A program made the translations under genes and the position numbers. From positions 62,001-126,000 of the forward strand of contig LATX02000181.1 in assembly GCA_001466705.2 (NCBI GenBank): 64,000 bases of DNA, read 5' to 3'. Below are positions 33,711 through 47,000 of this stretch, piece by piece; position 1 is the stretch's first letter; each line of letters opens with the position of its first letter. This DNA is from Moniliophthora roreri. Its lineage: Eukaryota > Basidiomycota > Agaricomycetes > Agaricales > Marasmiaceae. The notes under the pieces are model-generated. The model was not told the origin of the DNA. It saw nothing but the letters and a program-made list of their open reading frames with translations, and searched no databases.

Positions 33711-36272
33711 ATGTCTCCCACCGACCCAAGGTTCTTTTTTTGCCAGGGCTCGAAGTCCCCTTGGATACCCGGAGGCAACTTCTCAGTTGTCCTTGCGACT
33801 TTTGTTGCTCTTTGTGAGTACTCAGGGTTCATGATATTACTATCGTTATCGCTAAAAATTTTTCGCTTTAGTGCTCCCGGCCTGTTATGCGTACTACCGG
33901 GTCGTCGTGTATCCCAAGTACATCTCACCTCTGCGAAATGTCCCAGGTCCACCCCTTGGACCAAACTATCTCATCGGTTTGTCATCTCTCCTGGAACTCT
34001 ACTAGGCAACTAAGCATCTCTACAGGTCGTTTTGGCGATATAATTAACAATGAAGCAGGCATACCTCAACGAGAATGGGTCAAAGAGCATGGTCAAGCAA
34101 TTCGCGCTGTTGGGCCGCTAGGAATCGAACGTATGATATTCTGTCGTCCGGAAGCTTTGCACAAGATTCTTGTTAGCGGCTGGTTGGTTCATCCGAGAGT
34201 GAGTAGTTGATTACCGGGTGCTGGGTGACATGAATTTTAGTGGTCGTCTTTAGCCAAAGTTCATGCGCGACATATTGGGAACTGTCGCCGGTTTCGGCTT
34301 GCTGACCGTCACGGGAAATGAACACAAGCAAATGAGAAAGGCTATGAATCCTGCGTTTTCCATTGCTAATCTTAGCTCTCGTACGTATGATCTCATTTTG
34401 CTCGCACAACGGTTCCTCACTGTTTTCCTTTAGAGATCGACATGTACTACGATGCAATTGACGGGTATGCGACTACTCCAGTTCTATGGTCATACTAAAA
34501 GGCTCATACGCCATAGACTAGTGGATATCTTACACGACAGAATCTCCGAGGAAGAGAAAAGAACAGGAAAGGGCACAGGCAAGGTCGAGCATATGTATGA
34601 ATGGAGTGAGTTCTTTAGGTTACCGCCCGTGTCTTGCGCTCACAACCCTCCCAGTGAGCAAGGTCACGCTGGACATTATCTGTGCTGCTGCATTCGGTTA
34701 CAACACAGACTCTCTGCACAATCCTCACAATGAACTGGCCGAGGCATATGAGGAACTCCTCTCACTACAGACGGGTAGGTTCTGTTTTAGCGCTTGAGGG
34801 AATTTATGTTAGCTCACAAATGGCAAGGGCACAACCTTTCTCGCTTCATTGCCATCAATCTCATTCCAGGAGTTCCGCGTCTAATGAATTCCGAGTTTGC
34901 ATGGAAGCACCGCAATTTCATCGCAAAGATACCCCTCCTCCGTACGTATACTTGTTTGGGATTCGCGTTGATATTCACTCAGTATGGTCCACGTAGAACC
35001 CGCCGCTGTCATGCTAGATGCAATGCATCGTATCAAAGCGGTCTCTGCCTCAATCCTGGAGAAGATGAAAGAAGCGGAGGTCCTATCCGCCGATGATACT
35101 TCAGCGAAGAAAGACATCATGAGTCTTCTTGTCCGGGCGCGGAAGGCCGAGATGAATAAGCAAGAAAGGGCTCTTGAAAAATCTTCTGTTGTGCAAACAA
35201 GTGGAACGTACACGATGAGCGACACAGAGATGATGGATCAAGTGGTACGTTTTAGTCGTGGACATTGTCGCCCTCCCCTTTCTCATCTCTTTCGTTCAGC
35301 TTACGTTCCTTGGGGCTGGCCATGAGACTACCGCCTCAGGTAAAGACTACTCATGCTTGTCAAAGAGCATGATATGCTGATCTTCAATCTTTAGGTCTTG
35401 CTTGGGTGTGTATAGTGAAATGTGTCGATAACCTATCATTCATTGTATCATCCAGACGTTGTGGTTACTGGCAAATGATCAAGGGTCCCAACGCAAACTC
35501 CGTGAGGAATTATCGCCTCTGTTCCATGCCAATGAGCGTGGAGTTAAGAGAGCTAGGCTCGGGTACCGCGAGCTAAAGGATTTACCCTGGTTGGACTGTG
35601 TCGTGTTCGTGCCCAGTTTAATGAGCCATCATCATAGCTGATTATAGCCCCTTTCTAGGAACGAGTCTTTGCGATTATACCCTCCAGTTCCGATGACTTT
35701 TCGTCAGGCTGCAACTACCGATGTCATCGATGGGGTTACTGTGCCCAAAGGAACCTTATTCTACATCCCAGTACGTATGATCCTCTTTCTGACTGACGTT
35801 CACTGACGCGTGAAATCCTAGATTCGAGTAGTCAATACTCTCAAGGATGTTTGGGGAGATGATGCTGAAGAGTATGTACTCCTTTTGTGCGCATCTCTTC
35901 TTCGATCTGACTGTTATCCATCAGGTTCAGGCCATCGCGGTGGTTGAATCTCCCGGAAAAATATAATAATACGTTCTCGGTTCTATCTTTCATCGCCGGT
36001 CCGCATGCATGCATTGGAAAGACTATGGCTATTGTTGAAATGAAGGCAGTTCTAGCGTAAGTGCTTGACAACCCGATTACTTAGTAGCCTAACAATCCTT
36101 GTCCCAGCGGCCTCATCGCCAATTATGAATTTGAACCCAGCTATGAAGGCCAGCAAGCTCATCCCACTGCTGCTGTTACCATGAGTGAGTGTCGATATTT
36201 CCTATACGAGTGGTACTTACAGGTGTTTCAGAGCCGGCAGATAATATGCCTTTGCGTGTTAAGCGCGTCTGA
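33711..36272 (+). CDS. Cytochrome P450 monooxygenase
   Basis: About a dozen short introns divide a full-length class II P450. The N-terminus includes a hydrophobic anchor region (FSVVLATFVALL, then LPACYAYYRVVVYPKYISPL) and the proline hinge NVPGPPLGPNYLIG. The I-helix oxygen-binding motif is LTFLGAGHETTASGLAW (about 35,290-35,410). The K-helix ExxR is NESLRLYPPVPMTFRQ (about 35,660-35,710), the PERF region is FRPSRWLNLP, and the haem loop is FIAGPHACIGKTMA with the Cys thiolate ligand near 36,010. The protein ends KPADNMPLRVKRV. His instead of Arg before the Cys motif is common in fungal P450s. It would act at the ER membrane with a reductase. The neighbouring genes do not form a biosynthetic cluster, so the substrate is unknown. 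Confidence 0.9.
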
Positions 36273-36489
36273 ACCACTTTTCAGAAGCTCTCTTTTGTGT
36301 TATATCTATGGTGTTGTGCTAGTTACTGCTCTTATCAATTCTATTGGTGGATGTCGCGATCGCGACGCGTTCGGTTCCGTCGCGACTGAATTGATGAGTC
36401 ACGCGCGCTAAGACACGCCACCGTGACAAAGGAAATTTTTTAAGACATTATTCTATGTAAAAAAACAAGGACTGCTACATCTTTTACCA

Positions 36490-39400
36490 ATGCCACCACT
36501 TACTCGTCGTTCCCTTCGAAACGCAGTATCACCCTCACCTTCGACTACCCCAACTACCAATCCCTCACCTTTTTTCAGCGCCAGAACTTCGACTGCAGGA
36601 AGCCCCCCTTCTGAGATAGAAGAACCAGCCAAGCCCACGAAAGCTACAAGAACTTCCAGGAAACGCAAGGCACAGAGCGACAATGAGGAGGCCGAATCGA
36701 ATGATGAGAGCGTTGTCGGCTCGAGAACGGGTGTGAAACGTAGAGCCGTGGCAAATCGTGCTTATGTGGAGATAGGAAAGACGGTGAATAAAGGGAGAGT
36801 TGATGTACCCGTAAGTTTGCAATGGTGGTCCAAACTCGCGTGGACGCTAACTCTTGTACCAGAAACAGGTCAACAAGCCCAAGACCTCTGCTAAAGGCAA
36901 AGGAAAGGTAGCTGCTCCCGCTCCCGCAGACAGCGATGATGAACGCGTCTCCGATTCTGAATTGGAGTACGACGAAAACAAGTCCATTGCTGATTCTGAT
37001 AGCAGTGGTTCTGACTTCGTTGCGTCCGATGAGGAGAACGAATATGGACAGCAAGATGAATCCAATTCCGACTACGACAGCGACCAACCCTTGCGCAACA
37101 CCCGCAGCTCTCCACGCAAACAAACCGCGGATATCGTTTCCGACTCTGAAGACGACGAAATCATGCTTAACGCTGCCATTCAACTCTCGAGAGATGAGAT
37201 GACTCTAGGAACGGGCACTGGACCCTCATCCGGTAAAGGTCGCGCCGCGAATGCGGAAGCTGTACGTCGTGCAGAAGCAGCTGAGCGCCGTATTGCTAAG
37301 CAATCTCGGAACGGCTTTGACGTTGATGACGCTGCCATGGATATCGACGACGACAATGACGACGACACGTCCGATATTTCTTCTGACGATGACTCGGATG
37401 AACCACTCACCCTGAAGGGCAAAGGGAAGGCGAAGGCCAAGGACAAAGCCTCCGTCGCTAAGACCGCCGATAGTGGAAATAAGTTCATGACGCTGGCCCA
37501 AATGCGCCAAGCGAGGCGTGAGGAGAAGAGGAGACTTCGAGAGGAAAATAAGTCAACCAAAGCGGAGGAGAAAGCCCTCAAGAAAAAGCTTGGCCGCAAG
37601 CTTACAACAGTCGGTCTTTATGGAACCTTTCATTGCATTTATCTGATCTCTCCATAGGCTGAAAAATCAACTATCGCACTACACAAGAACCATTCAGAGC
37701 TCAGAGACGTTTGGGGTGACCTAGAAGCTAACATAAAGGTCATCAGTCCTGTGAAGGCAGAGCAACCTGCCGGTATCAAGTTGAACCTCCTGCCTTTCCA
37801 ACTTGAAAGTTTGTACTGGATGCGTAAGCAAGAGGAAGGTGTTTGGCACGGTGGCATGCTTGCAGTGAGTCTCTATTTACTAAGGATACGACGTGACTAC
37901 TTGATCACCTTCTTAGGATGAGATGGGGTAAGTCAATAGATCTATTCCGACTATGCATCCGCATTCTCATTCCCTCCCTTCAGTATGGGGAAAACGATTC
38001 AGATCATCGCATTATTGGTATCCGACAGGAAAAAGCCTAATCTTGTCGTCGCGTATGTTTTATGATTTCAGGGTTGAGTGCCTTCCACATGCTCACGTTC
38101 TGCTGGTAGGCCGACGGTTGCGATTATGCAGTGGCGAAACGAAATTGAGGCCCACACGGACCCCAACCTTAAGGTTCTCGTATGGCACGGAGCGTCAAGG
38201 GAATCAGATATAAAGGAATTGAAGAAATACGATGTCGTAAGTGCGATTGCGTTTTATCTCAAGTCGGGTCTGTGATTACACGTCATTTAGGTCCTGACCA
38301 CATATGCCGTTTTGGAGAGGTAAGTCACTACCATCGCGTTCTGGCTTGATATCCACCCAAGGTTTTCAGTGCCTTCCGAAAGCAGCAAAGCGGCTTCAAG
38401 CGATCTGGTAAAATAATCAAGGAGAAGTCGCCTGTACATCAGATCCAGTGGAACAGAATCATTGTTTGTAATGATTTGGTTAACCTGACTCAAAGTTTAC
38501 TCATGATCGTCTTTAGTTGGATGAAGCGCACAACATCAAGGAACGGTCGACCAATACCGCAAAAGCGGCCTTCGAACTTCAAGCTGATCGCCGATGGTGT
38601 TTATCGGGCACTCCTCTACAGAATCGTGTCGGAGAACTCTACTCCCTCGTCCGATTCTTGGGAGGCGATCCCTTCTCATATTATTTCTGTACGACATCTG
38701 CCTTCTTTCCTTGTTCAATAATGCCTAAGGTCCGCGACAGGCAAGCGATGTGATTGCAAGTCTTTGCACTGGAAATTTTCTGACAAACGAACTTGTGACG
38801 GTCAGTATCTTCGAAGGATACCGCAGAGGGTTAGGCTTAACGATCGATTCTACTTCCAGATTGTGGACATAGCCCCATGCAACATGTGTGTTTCCATTGA
38901 AGGTTGCTCGTACACAATCGATGACTGATCATTTATTCAGACCTGCTTCTGGAATAACGAAATTTTGTCGCCCATTCAGAAGCACGGAATGCTCGGTCCA
39001 GGGAAATTTGCCTTTAAAAAGCTCAAGATTTTGTTAGACAGAATGATGCTACGTCGTACCAAGGTCTGAGGAAGCTACCCCGTTACATGAAGAAGGCTCA
39101 TGTCCTTGCCTTTAGTTACAAAGAGCGGATGATTTAGGCTTACCCCCGCGGACCGTCATCGTCCGAAACGACTACTTTAGCCCTGAGGAGAGGGAACTTT
39201 ATCTGTCGTTATTTTCAGATGCTAAGCGACAGTTCAGCACGTACCTGGATCACGGAACCATCCTCAACAGTGAGTATCGTTCTCACTGCTTCTTCACGGG
39301 TTACTCACGACCTGCAGATTACTCGAACATCTTTAGTTTGTCAGGCGGTTCGCTATTCCTTCGCGACTCGAGCTCTAATGTTTCAGCAGGCTCACTCGGA

Positions 39401-40690
39401 TGCGACAAATGGCTTGTCATCCTGATCTTGTCATTCGAAGCAAGAACAACGCCGGTAAATTCATCACGGAAAATGAAGGGGAAGCTACTGTCTGCCGGAT
39501 TTGTAACGACGTAGCAGAAGATGCCATTCAAGCGAAATGTCGCCACATCTTTGACAGGGAATGCATCAAGCAATATCTCAACACTGCGATTGAACAAAAC
39601 GTGAGTAGATGAGGTTTGTCTCATCGCTCAACGCTTACTCGACTCCTAGCCTGCCTGTCCCGTGTGTTTCGTGCCCCTCACAATTGATTTAGAAGCGCCG
39701 GCACTAGATTTAGAAGGAAATCTTCCAGATGTCCGACAGGGTATCCTAGGCCGCCTTGACTTGGATAAATGGAGGTCTTCTACAAAAATTGAAGCTCTTC
39801 TCGAGGAGCTGAGCAATCTTCGCAACCAGGACGCGTCAACGAAGAGTATTGTCTTTAGCCAATTTGTCAACTTCCTTGATTTGATCGCCTATCGTCTCAA
39901 GAAGGCTGGTTTCAATGTAAAGATTAACCTCTGTGCCGCCGTCGGACGACCTGACCTCCTCATATAGATTTGCCGTCTTGAGGGAACGATGAGTCCCCAA
40001 GCTCGAGACGCAACTATCAAACATTTCAGTGCGTACTCTTCACTATGTACAGATATGATTTTATTAACGTCCACCTAGTGAACAATGTCGAAGTCACAGT
40101 ATTTTTGGTTAGCTTGAAGGCCGGTGGTGTAGCACTCAATCTCACAGAAGCCTCACGAGTGTACTTGATGGATAGTTGGTGGAATCCAGCGGTGAGTATT
40201 GTTATAGTCTGACATGATCAGGAGGCTTATTGTCGTCTACTATCCAAGGTCGAATTCCGTATGTGAACAAAGGCATAGTGCAAAGAAACGTGCTCATCAT
40301 TCTACAGAGGCTATGGATCGTATACATCGACTAGGGCAGCATCGTCCTGTCAAGGCAATCAAGTTGGTTGTCGAAGATAGCATTGAAAGTCGAATTGTAC
40401 AGGTCCGTCCTGCAACAAGATGAGCTGTTGTTATCTCGACTGATTCTGTCTTGGTAGCTCCAAGAGAAGAAATCTGCTATGATCGACGCCACACTCTCCC
40501 CTGATGACTCCGTGAGTCGCTATTCTTCATCCCTCGACTTTCTGGGTTTTTTGATATTATGTGCAATAGGCAATGGGTCGCTTAACCCCAGAAGACGTGA
40601 GTCACTCCTACCTTTGCAAATTACAAAGTAAAACTGACGGTTCATATCTAGTTGTCATTCTTGTTCCGCGTAAGTCCTGAATAATTTCTG
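36490..40690 (+). CDS. RAD16: RAD16-type SNF2 helicase with RING finger (nucleotide excision repair)
   Basis: The long multi-exon gene starts at ATG 36490. The N-terminus is acidic and Ser/Asp-rich with basic patches (about 36,490-37,600). The Snf2 ATPase follows: [20 protein letters not shown], Walker A in [56 protein letters not shown] zinc-binding insert has [16 protein letters not shown]. The RING finger embedded between the helicase lobes is [20 protein letters not shown] and PACPVC (about 39,495-39,665). The C-terminal helicase lobe has [28 protein letters not shown] and [15 protein letters not shown]. This order and the insert match yeast Rad16, which with Rad7 recognises lesions for global-genome repair and carries ubiquitin-ligase activity. 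The last exon ends shortly after LSFLFR. Confidence 0.95.
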
Positions 40691-41228
40691 AGATGGCGTC
40701 AGAAATTCTGACTCTGTGGCTAGCTATAACTTATACCCATGAAACCAAGATCGTAAATTTTCCCCTCGAGTCCAAGAGGTCTTCATCGATATCGTATACA
40801 CGGAACACTACCGGCCTCGAGTTCCAGACGTATGTAGTAGATGTATAATTCTTTTAGAGTACATAATCCCAGGGGGACAATCCCTCATCAACTGCCTAGA
40901 TGGTGGGTGTGTAACCTGTCTGAGGAACATCCACGACCAGTAAATGTTATTCTTCTCCCTGCTGTGAGTATAGTAGGATCTCTAAACGATCTGGCCACGC
41001 CGGTAGCTTTAGGTTGACCGACGCCAGACCCTTAGGCAAAGGTATAGGATATCAGACGTTGTGCGGCCGCCGGAGCTTAACGCTCGTGAGAAGTTGCCTA
41101 TGTGGTTTCACGCTCAGTTGCCCCTTTGGTTTCATGTCTTCGAAGACATGTCAACGTTTTCTTTCGTCCCACCATGTCTCCTGGCGGTAGTTCTTGATTC
41201 TTTTCAATGAACGAAGCCTTCAGCAGGA
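40691..41228. other. Intergenic between RAD16 and the nucleoside transporter
   Basis: No gene is supported. An ATG near 41,173 (MSPG) could be a short first exon of the transporter, joined by a GTAGTT donor and the CTTCAG acceptor at 41,220. Confidence 0.4.
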
Positions 41229-43369
41229 ATGACTCTGCACCCCACATTCAAGCTTGGTTCACAGCAACCACCCAGACTTCTGTCGATTCCCAAAACCCTT
41301 TGGAGACGGCGGCGAACTCTCATTTTGGGGATATTCGCAGCTGCAGTACTTGCCTGGTGGATATCAGCAATCGTGCACTCTAGATCATCGAATTCCGGGT
41401 GGTACGCGTATTGTCTCTGCGTCAATCGGCCTCATAAACTGACAAAGAACGGGAAAAGGATTGTGCAAACCATCTTAGCATGGTTCGCTCTCGGGTTGAT
41501 AATCTTTCGATTTCTCCCAACCAAAGGCATTAAAAACTTTATCACGGGTTGTGAAACTTCTGTAAAAGATCGGTGGTTCGACCTTCCGTCCAGAGTTCGG
41601 ATTGCCACTGGTTGGATTATTCTATTGGGGGTAGTATTCGGTTCAGTATTCGGAATTGCTAGTCATTCCAAGGTGAGCATGTATTCAAACTCATGTCAAT
41701 AGCATCTACTCACCAGTTTTCGAAAGGAAAGCACCGAAAGAGCTATTGGACTCCTTGGTGTTTTGGTTTTCCAGCTGGGCTTCTGGATTACATCCAACAA
41801 TCGTTCTCATATACCTTGGTGCGTTATTTGCACTCCCAACATTATCCTGTGTCCAATGAGCTGATTTCCTCGCAGGCCCACAGTGATAGTCGGATTACTG
41901 CTGCAGCAAATAGTCGCACTCTTCGTACTCAAAACAGACGTTGGATTCTCGATATTCGACTGGATTATAACACTTGTCAGAACGTTCCTAAACTTTACCA
42001 GCGCTGGCATAGTATTCATTCTATCCGAAGAAATGGCAAATGAGAATTGGTTCATCCTTCACATGGCAAGTACAAATTCCTTACGTCCAGACGTAGTCTG
42101 GCTTACCTGTCATTTTACCTAGCCGCCTTCCATTCTCTTCTTCATGGCCTTCGTGGAAGCTATGTATTACCTTGGGATCATGCAGTGGCTCCTGAAGAAA
42201 ATGTACTGCATTTATCACTGTGTTGCTATCGTTCACTAACATACTGGATGTAGTGGATGGTTCTTTTTCAAGATAATGGATATCTCCGGGGCAGAGGCGG
42301 TTGTCGCTTCTGGTTCTCCATTGGTTGGTCAAGGAGAGTCTGTTCTACTTGTCAAGCCCTATATGAACGGTGCGTGACTCCTCGACTTTTCGCTACCTTT
42401 ACTAAACTAGTGATCTTCTCTAGAAATGACTCGGTCCGAACTTCGTATGCCTCTGTTTTCCTAATGTCACCTTATGCTGAAATGAGTTCCAGATCTAATG
42501 TTGACCTCGGGATTTTCTACCATTTCGGGCTCCTTCGTCGCCGCCTATACTGCTCTTGGTGTACCCTCTCGCAACCTCATAACCTCCGCTGTAATGAGCA
42601 TTCCTGCTTCAATAGCTATTAGCAAAGTTCGGTTTCCTGAGATGGAAGAACCCGTGACTAAAGGCGTCGTTGTGGTTGACCGTGGAGAAGACCCAGCAAA
42701 AGCTCCTGTGAGTTTCAGGCTTGCATCAGCCTTACATAAACGAATAGTTCATGATTTTAGGGTAACCTGATGCATGCATGGTTTCGAGGTGCTCGATTTG
42801 GGCTGTTTATTGTTGGTCAAGTTATGTGAGTCGTTTATCTGTCTCTTGACTCTCGATTGGGACTCATGGCCTACCCTTAGAGGAAACACACTCGCCTATC
42901 TATCTCTTTTGGCCCTGTATGTTCTATTTTCTTTGTCAACCAGAACGCAATTTTCAATTTTGATAGTCTCAACAATCTCCTTACCTGGATCGGAAGAGGA
43001 TTCGGCATTCAAGACCTAACACTTGTCCTCATTCTCGGCTACGTGTTCTACCCATTAGCCTTCTTGATAGGTATACCCCGGGATGAATTACTCCCAGTCG
43101 CGCAATTGCTTGCCACAAAGTTCGTATCAAACGAGCTCTTAGCGTATGCGAACCTTCAAACTTTGATGGAGAGCGACAATCCATTATCGGAGAGGGCGTA
43201 TACAATAACGTCGTATGCTCTGTGTGGATTCGCTAATTTGTCGTCATTGGCCGTGCAGTCTGTGTTGATTGCTCTCGCGCCTGATCGAGCACAGGTTATC
43301 GTCAAGGTTGCGTTCTCTGCGTTGATTTGTGGGTATGTATCTACACTGCAGACGGCAGCGATTGCGTGA
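41229..43369 (+). CDS. Concentrative nucleoside transporter (CNT/SLC28 family)
   Basis: A multi-exon membrane protein with about ten hydrophobic segments. The first ([20 protein letters not shown]) is in exon 1, which ends at 41401 before GTACGC. The CNT hallmarks are [40 protein letters not shown], the substrate loop [20 protein letters not shown], and [20 protein letters not shown] with the gating Ser/Thr-rich hairpin. The C-terminal domain is [20 protein letters not shown] followed by [20 protein letters not shown] and ends [11 protein letters not shown] proteins import nucleosides with Na+ or H+ across the plasma membrane. I place the start at 41229; a short upstream exon from about 41,173 is possible. 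The stop is at 43367-43369. Confidence 0.9.
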
Positions 43370-44053
43370 GTGGTACTGTTTTGTTTGTCAAGTCAACTTT
43401 CCTCAAGATCCATTGGTTTGTTTGTAGGGGAATGTTCCTTTGAGCTCAGCTTTAAGGCAGTTTTGGATTTTTCGTGTTGTTTTCGGGATCTCATATGTAT
43501 CAACTTTCATCGGAAGATTCATATATACTTGCTGTAAAAATACCGTGCATATCTACTTTGAGTAATACTGTGCAAAAATTGGTCATAACTTCTCGCCGTG
43601 ACGTTGGGGAGTGTCTCAGCAAATCAGAGTTTCAATTTGGTGGTGTCCTTTCCCCTACTTCCATCTCATATCTATCACATTTGCACCATTGCACACACTC
43701 TAGCCTTTCTTGTCAGACAGGTTCCCGTTCTGCGTGGATAGCTTTGGTTTAGGGCGGATTTCTTTGAGGTCCGTACCATGGTCCGAGAAGATCCAGATTT
43801 CGGAAATTGAATTCGTGGACCGTCCAATTCGTCGGCTTGCCGACGATATGGATGTAGTCCGGCACTGCTATGGCCTGCGGCATGATGATGTCGTTGACGC
43901 GTACCATCGGGAGCGGAATCTCATGTGACAGATTAAGCTTCATTGCGGGCGTCGTGGGCGTCGATCTAGGGGGCGATGACTCCATATATCTTGCGCTATT
44001 GGAGAAATATGGAGCGCTTACTCTCTTGGACTTGACTACATCAGGACACCAAC
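43370..44053. promoter_or_regulatory. Intergenic and Argonaute 5' region
   Basis: No plus-strand gene is seen. A minus-strand open stretch (about 43,749-43,970) reads like protein (MVRVNDIIMPQAIAVPDYIH), but it has no start or splice support and overlaps the Argonaute upstream region. Confidence 0.3.
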
Positions 44054-47000
44054 ATGAGCTCCGGCAGCGGACCCGGTGGTAGAGGACAAGGACGAGGTGG
44101 TAGTGGATCTGGAGGGAATCGTGGTAGTGGTCGTGGAAGTGGTGGAGCAGCAAGCGGGGGAGCAAACACTGGAAGAGGAAGAAGTGCGACTGGCGATGGC
44201 AGGGGAAGAGGTAATCAAGGCAATACAGGTGGCTTGAACACTGGTGCTGGAGGTTTCCCGGGAAGAGGAGCAGGTGGTGGTGGCAGGGGAGGCGGGACTC
44301 GTGGTAGTGGCCATGAGCCTCGTGGAAGAGGCAGAGGCGATAGCAATGTCCGCTCCCGTGGTGGATTTAGCCCTCGTGGACGAGGTGGCGATTCTAGGGG
44401 CGGCGCTAGACCAGGGATTTTCAAAGAAGGCACTCCAGCTAAAGCAGATGGTCGTCTGAAGGAAAGCGATCTAAACGCTTTGGTTTCTTCATTCCAGCGC
44501 CTTCAGGTTACTTCGAACAACCCGGAGCGTCCACTTCGCCCTGGATTTGGCACTCGAGGAACAGACATACTCGTGCGCGCCAACTTTTTCTCCTGCAAAT
44601 TTCCCAAGGACGTAGTTGTCCACGAATACCGCGTAGAAATCAGTCCGCGGTGCCGGGATGAAGACAAAACAAGGATTTTCACCCTTCTGGAGGAAAGTCC
44701 TGCATGTCGACCCTTCTTGAAACATATCGCTCATGACGGAAGTGAGAAGCTCGTATCCTCGAAGCCTCTGCCGCAACCTTTGAATGTGTCCATCACGTTT
44801 CGAGAAGAGGAAGATCAACGACCTCTAGATAATGCGAAAGTATATAATGTTTCGATCGTTCTGTCCACCGAGATAGATACAAATAATCTGCCTGGGCAAG
44901 TTCTCCTTCGCATCATTGGAACTGGGAATTGACGCACCATACATAGTTATCTGTCTGGTCAAAATAGAGATTACAATATTGCACCCCTCCTCTCTGCACT
45001 CAACCTTGTGCAACAACGATATGCGTCGCAACACGGTGTCCGCGTAGGGCAAAGCAAGTGGTTTTTCCCATTAAAAGAATCTCAGCCGCACCTTCTGGGC
45101 CCAGGCGTCATAGCGGTCCAAGGATATTATGCATCTGTACGACCGGTGTACAAGGAACTCATGGTGAATGTGTGAGTAGCTTGCTCCGCATCAAGGATAA
45201 CTTCATTCAATGTTCGACTCAGTAACGCTTGCATGTCCGCGTTTTTGAATCTCCCGGACAATATGGTCACCGCTCTGCGTCAGTTCAACAGCAATTCCCG
45301 AGGCGCTATACCTTCTCTACCACAGAATTTGTCAAGAAACCTCAAAGTGACCACGAGGTACTTGGGTTATAAGAAGAGGTTCAAGGTTCAAGATATAGCA
45401 TCGACATCTGCTCGAAGAACTTTTTTTAGACACGAGGACTGGGGTAGGATTTCAGTCGAAGACTACTTTAAGAGAGGTATAGTTCTTACCAAGAACATGT
45501 TTTCAGATTGCTAACGATGCATGCCTTAGCTTACAGTATCACTCTTGAACACCCGGATGACGTCCCGGTTATCAACGCTGGAAAAAACAAGCAGGTTTAC
45601 ATTCCTGCCGAACTCTGTGAAATCGAACCTGGTCAACCCTACCGAGGGAAGCTCAGCAATAAAGAAACGCAGCAAATGATTAGATTTGCTTGTAATCCAC
45701 CCAATGTCAATGCTGAAGCCATAGTCGGCGACGGCTTTGCCAAGCTCGGTATCACACCTCCGTCAGAAGCATTACGCAGTTTCAGCATCGAAGTGGGAAA
45801 AGAAATGGCGGTCGTTCCCGCCAGAGAACTTCCATCTCCGCGGCTCTTATACGGTCAAAAGGCTGTTTCCGCCAACAATGGTGCTTGGAACATCGTCAAT
45901 TCCAAGTTTCATCGAGGCGCCCGGGTGGAGAGCTGGTGGGTTATGGTTGTCAGAGACTCTTCTGTGGGTGGTACTGGTTCTCTTGTTGGTGGTGTCCAAG
46001 ATAGGGATCTCTCCAGTCTCCTCGATAACTTTTCAAAAAAATTGATAAGTAGCGGTATGAAGGTGCCCTCGACTGCGTCCTGCCTTTTTAGCACCCCCGC
46101 CCTGCCACCCGCCGATAAGCAAAAGGATCCTACTCGAAAGGCGGCTCTTGAGATTCTTCGTGCGACATTCCGTGAACAACTTCAAGCTGCCAGCGGGAAC
46201 AAGCCAGATTTCATCTTGGTTTTATTATCGTATACTGATAACTTTATATATCCCGGAATCAAGGTCAGTCTTTGCTTCTCTGGTTTCTGTCAACGTGTTC
46301 TGACGATTCATAGAGAATATGTGACGTAGAATTAGGCTTGAACACCATTCATCTTCAGCTCGAGAAGGCTATGACTGAGAAACGTCAGGATCAATACCTC
46401 TCTAATGTTGCCCTGAAGGTCAATACAAAACTTGGGGGCGTGAATCACCAAGTGAGTTCTTTTGGGATCCTTAGCGTTCATTAACTAATGTATTCGATAG
46501 CTGGACAACGATGCTATGAATTGGTTGAAGAAGAAGAGGACTATGATGGTTGGAATTGATGTGACTCATCGCGGCCCAGGAAGCAAAGAAGGCGCTCCGT
46601 CGATCGCAGCGGTAGTAGCAAATAATGACGACAGTTTCGTGCAATATCCTGCAAGCTTGAAAATTCAACAGACTCACGAGATAAAGGAGGTGAGCAGCTA
46701 CATTGGTGTGTTCTGCTTTTGTACCAATGGGAGGTTTTCTTTAGATGGTTCTGGAGCTCAAAGACATGATGGTAGAGCGTCTTCAAGCTTACCGGACTAA
46801 GACTGGAAAGCTTCCTGAAAGAGTGTTCGTTTTCCGTGATGGCGTATCTGAAGTGAGCACACAATTCATTCTGTCAGACCACCGCCGCGCACTCAGACTA
46901 TTTCATGATCAGGGTCAATACGACATCGTCCTCAAAGAGGAATCCTTGCAGATTCTTGACGCGTTCAAGAAATTCAACACCAAGGAAGCAAAGGAACCAT

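Noticed and set aside
35990..36020. Defective haem motif in the P450 (His for Arg)
   Set aside because: GPHACIG is a common variant in fungal P450s; the cysteine ligand and ExxR are intact.
43749..43970. Minus-strand gene upstream of Argonaute
   Set aside because: It has protein-like composition but no ATG context, splice sites or motif; kept only as a remark.
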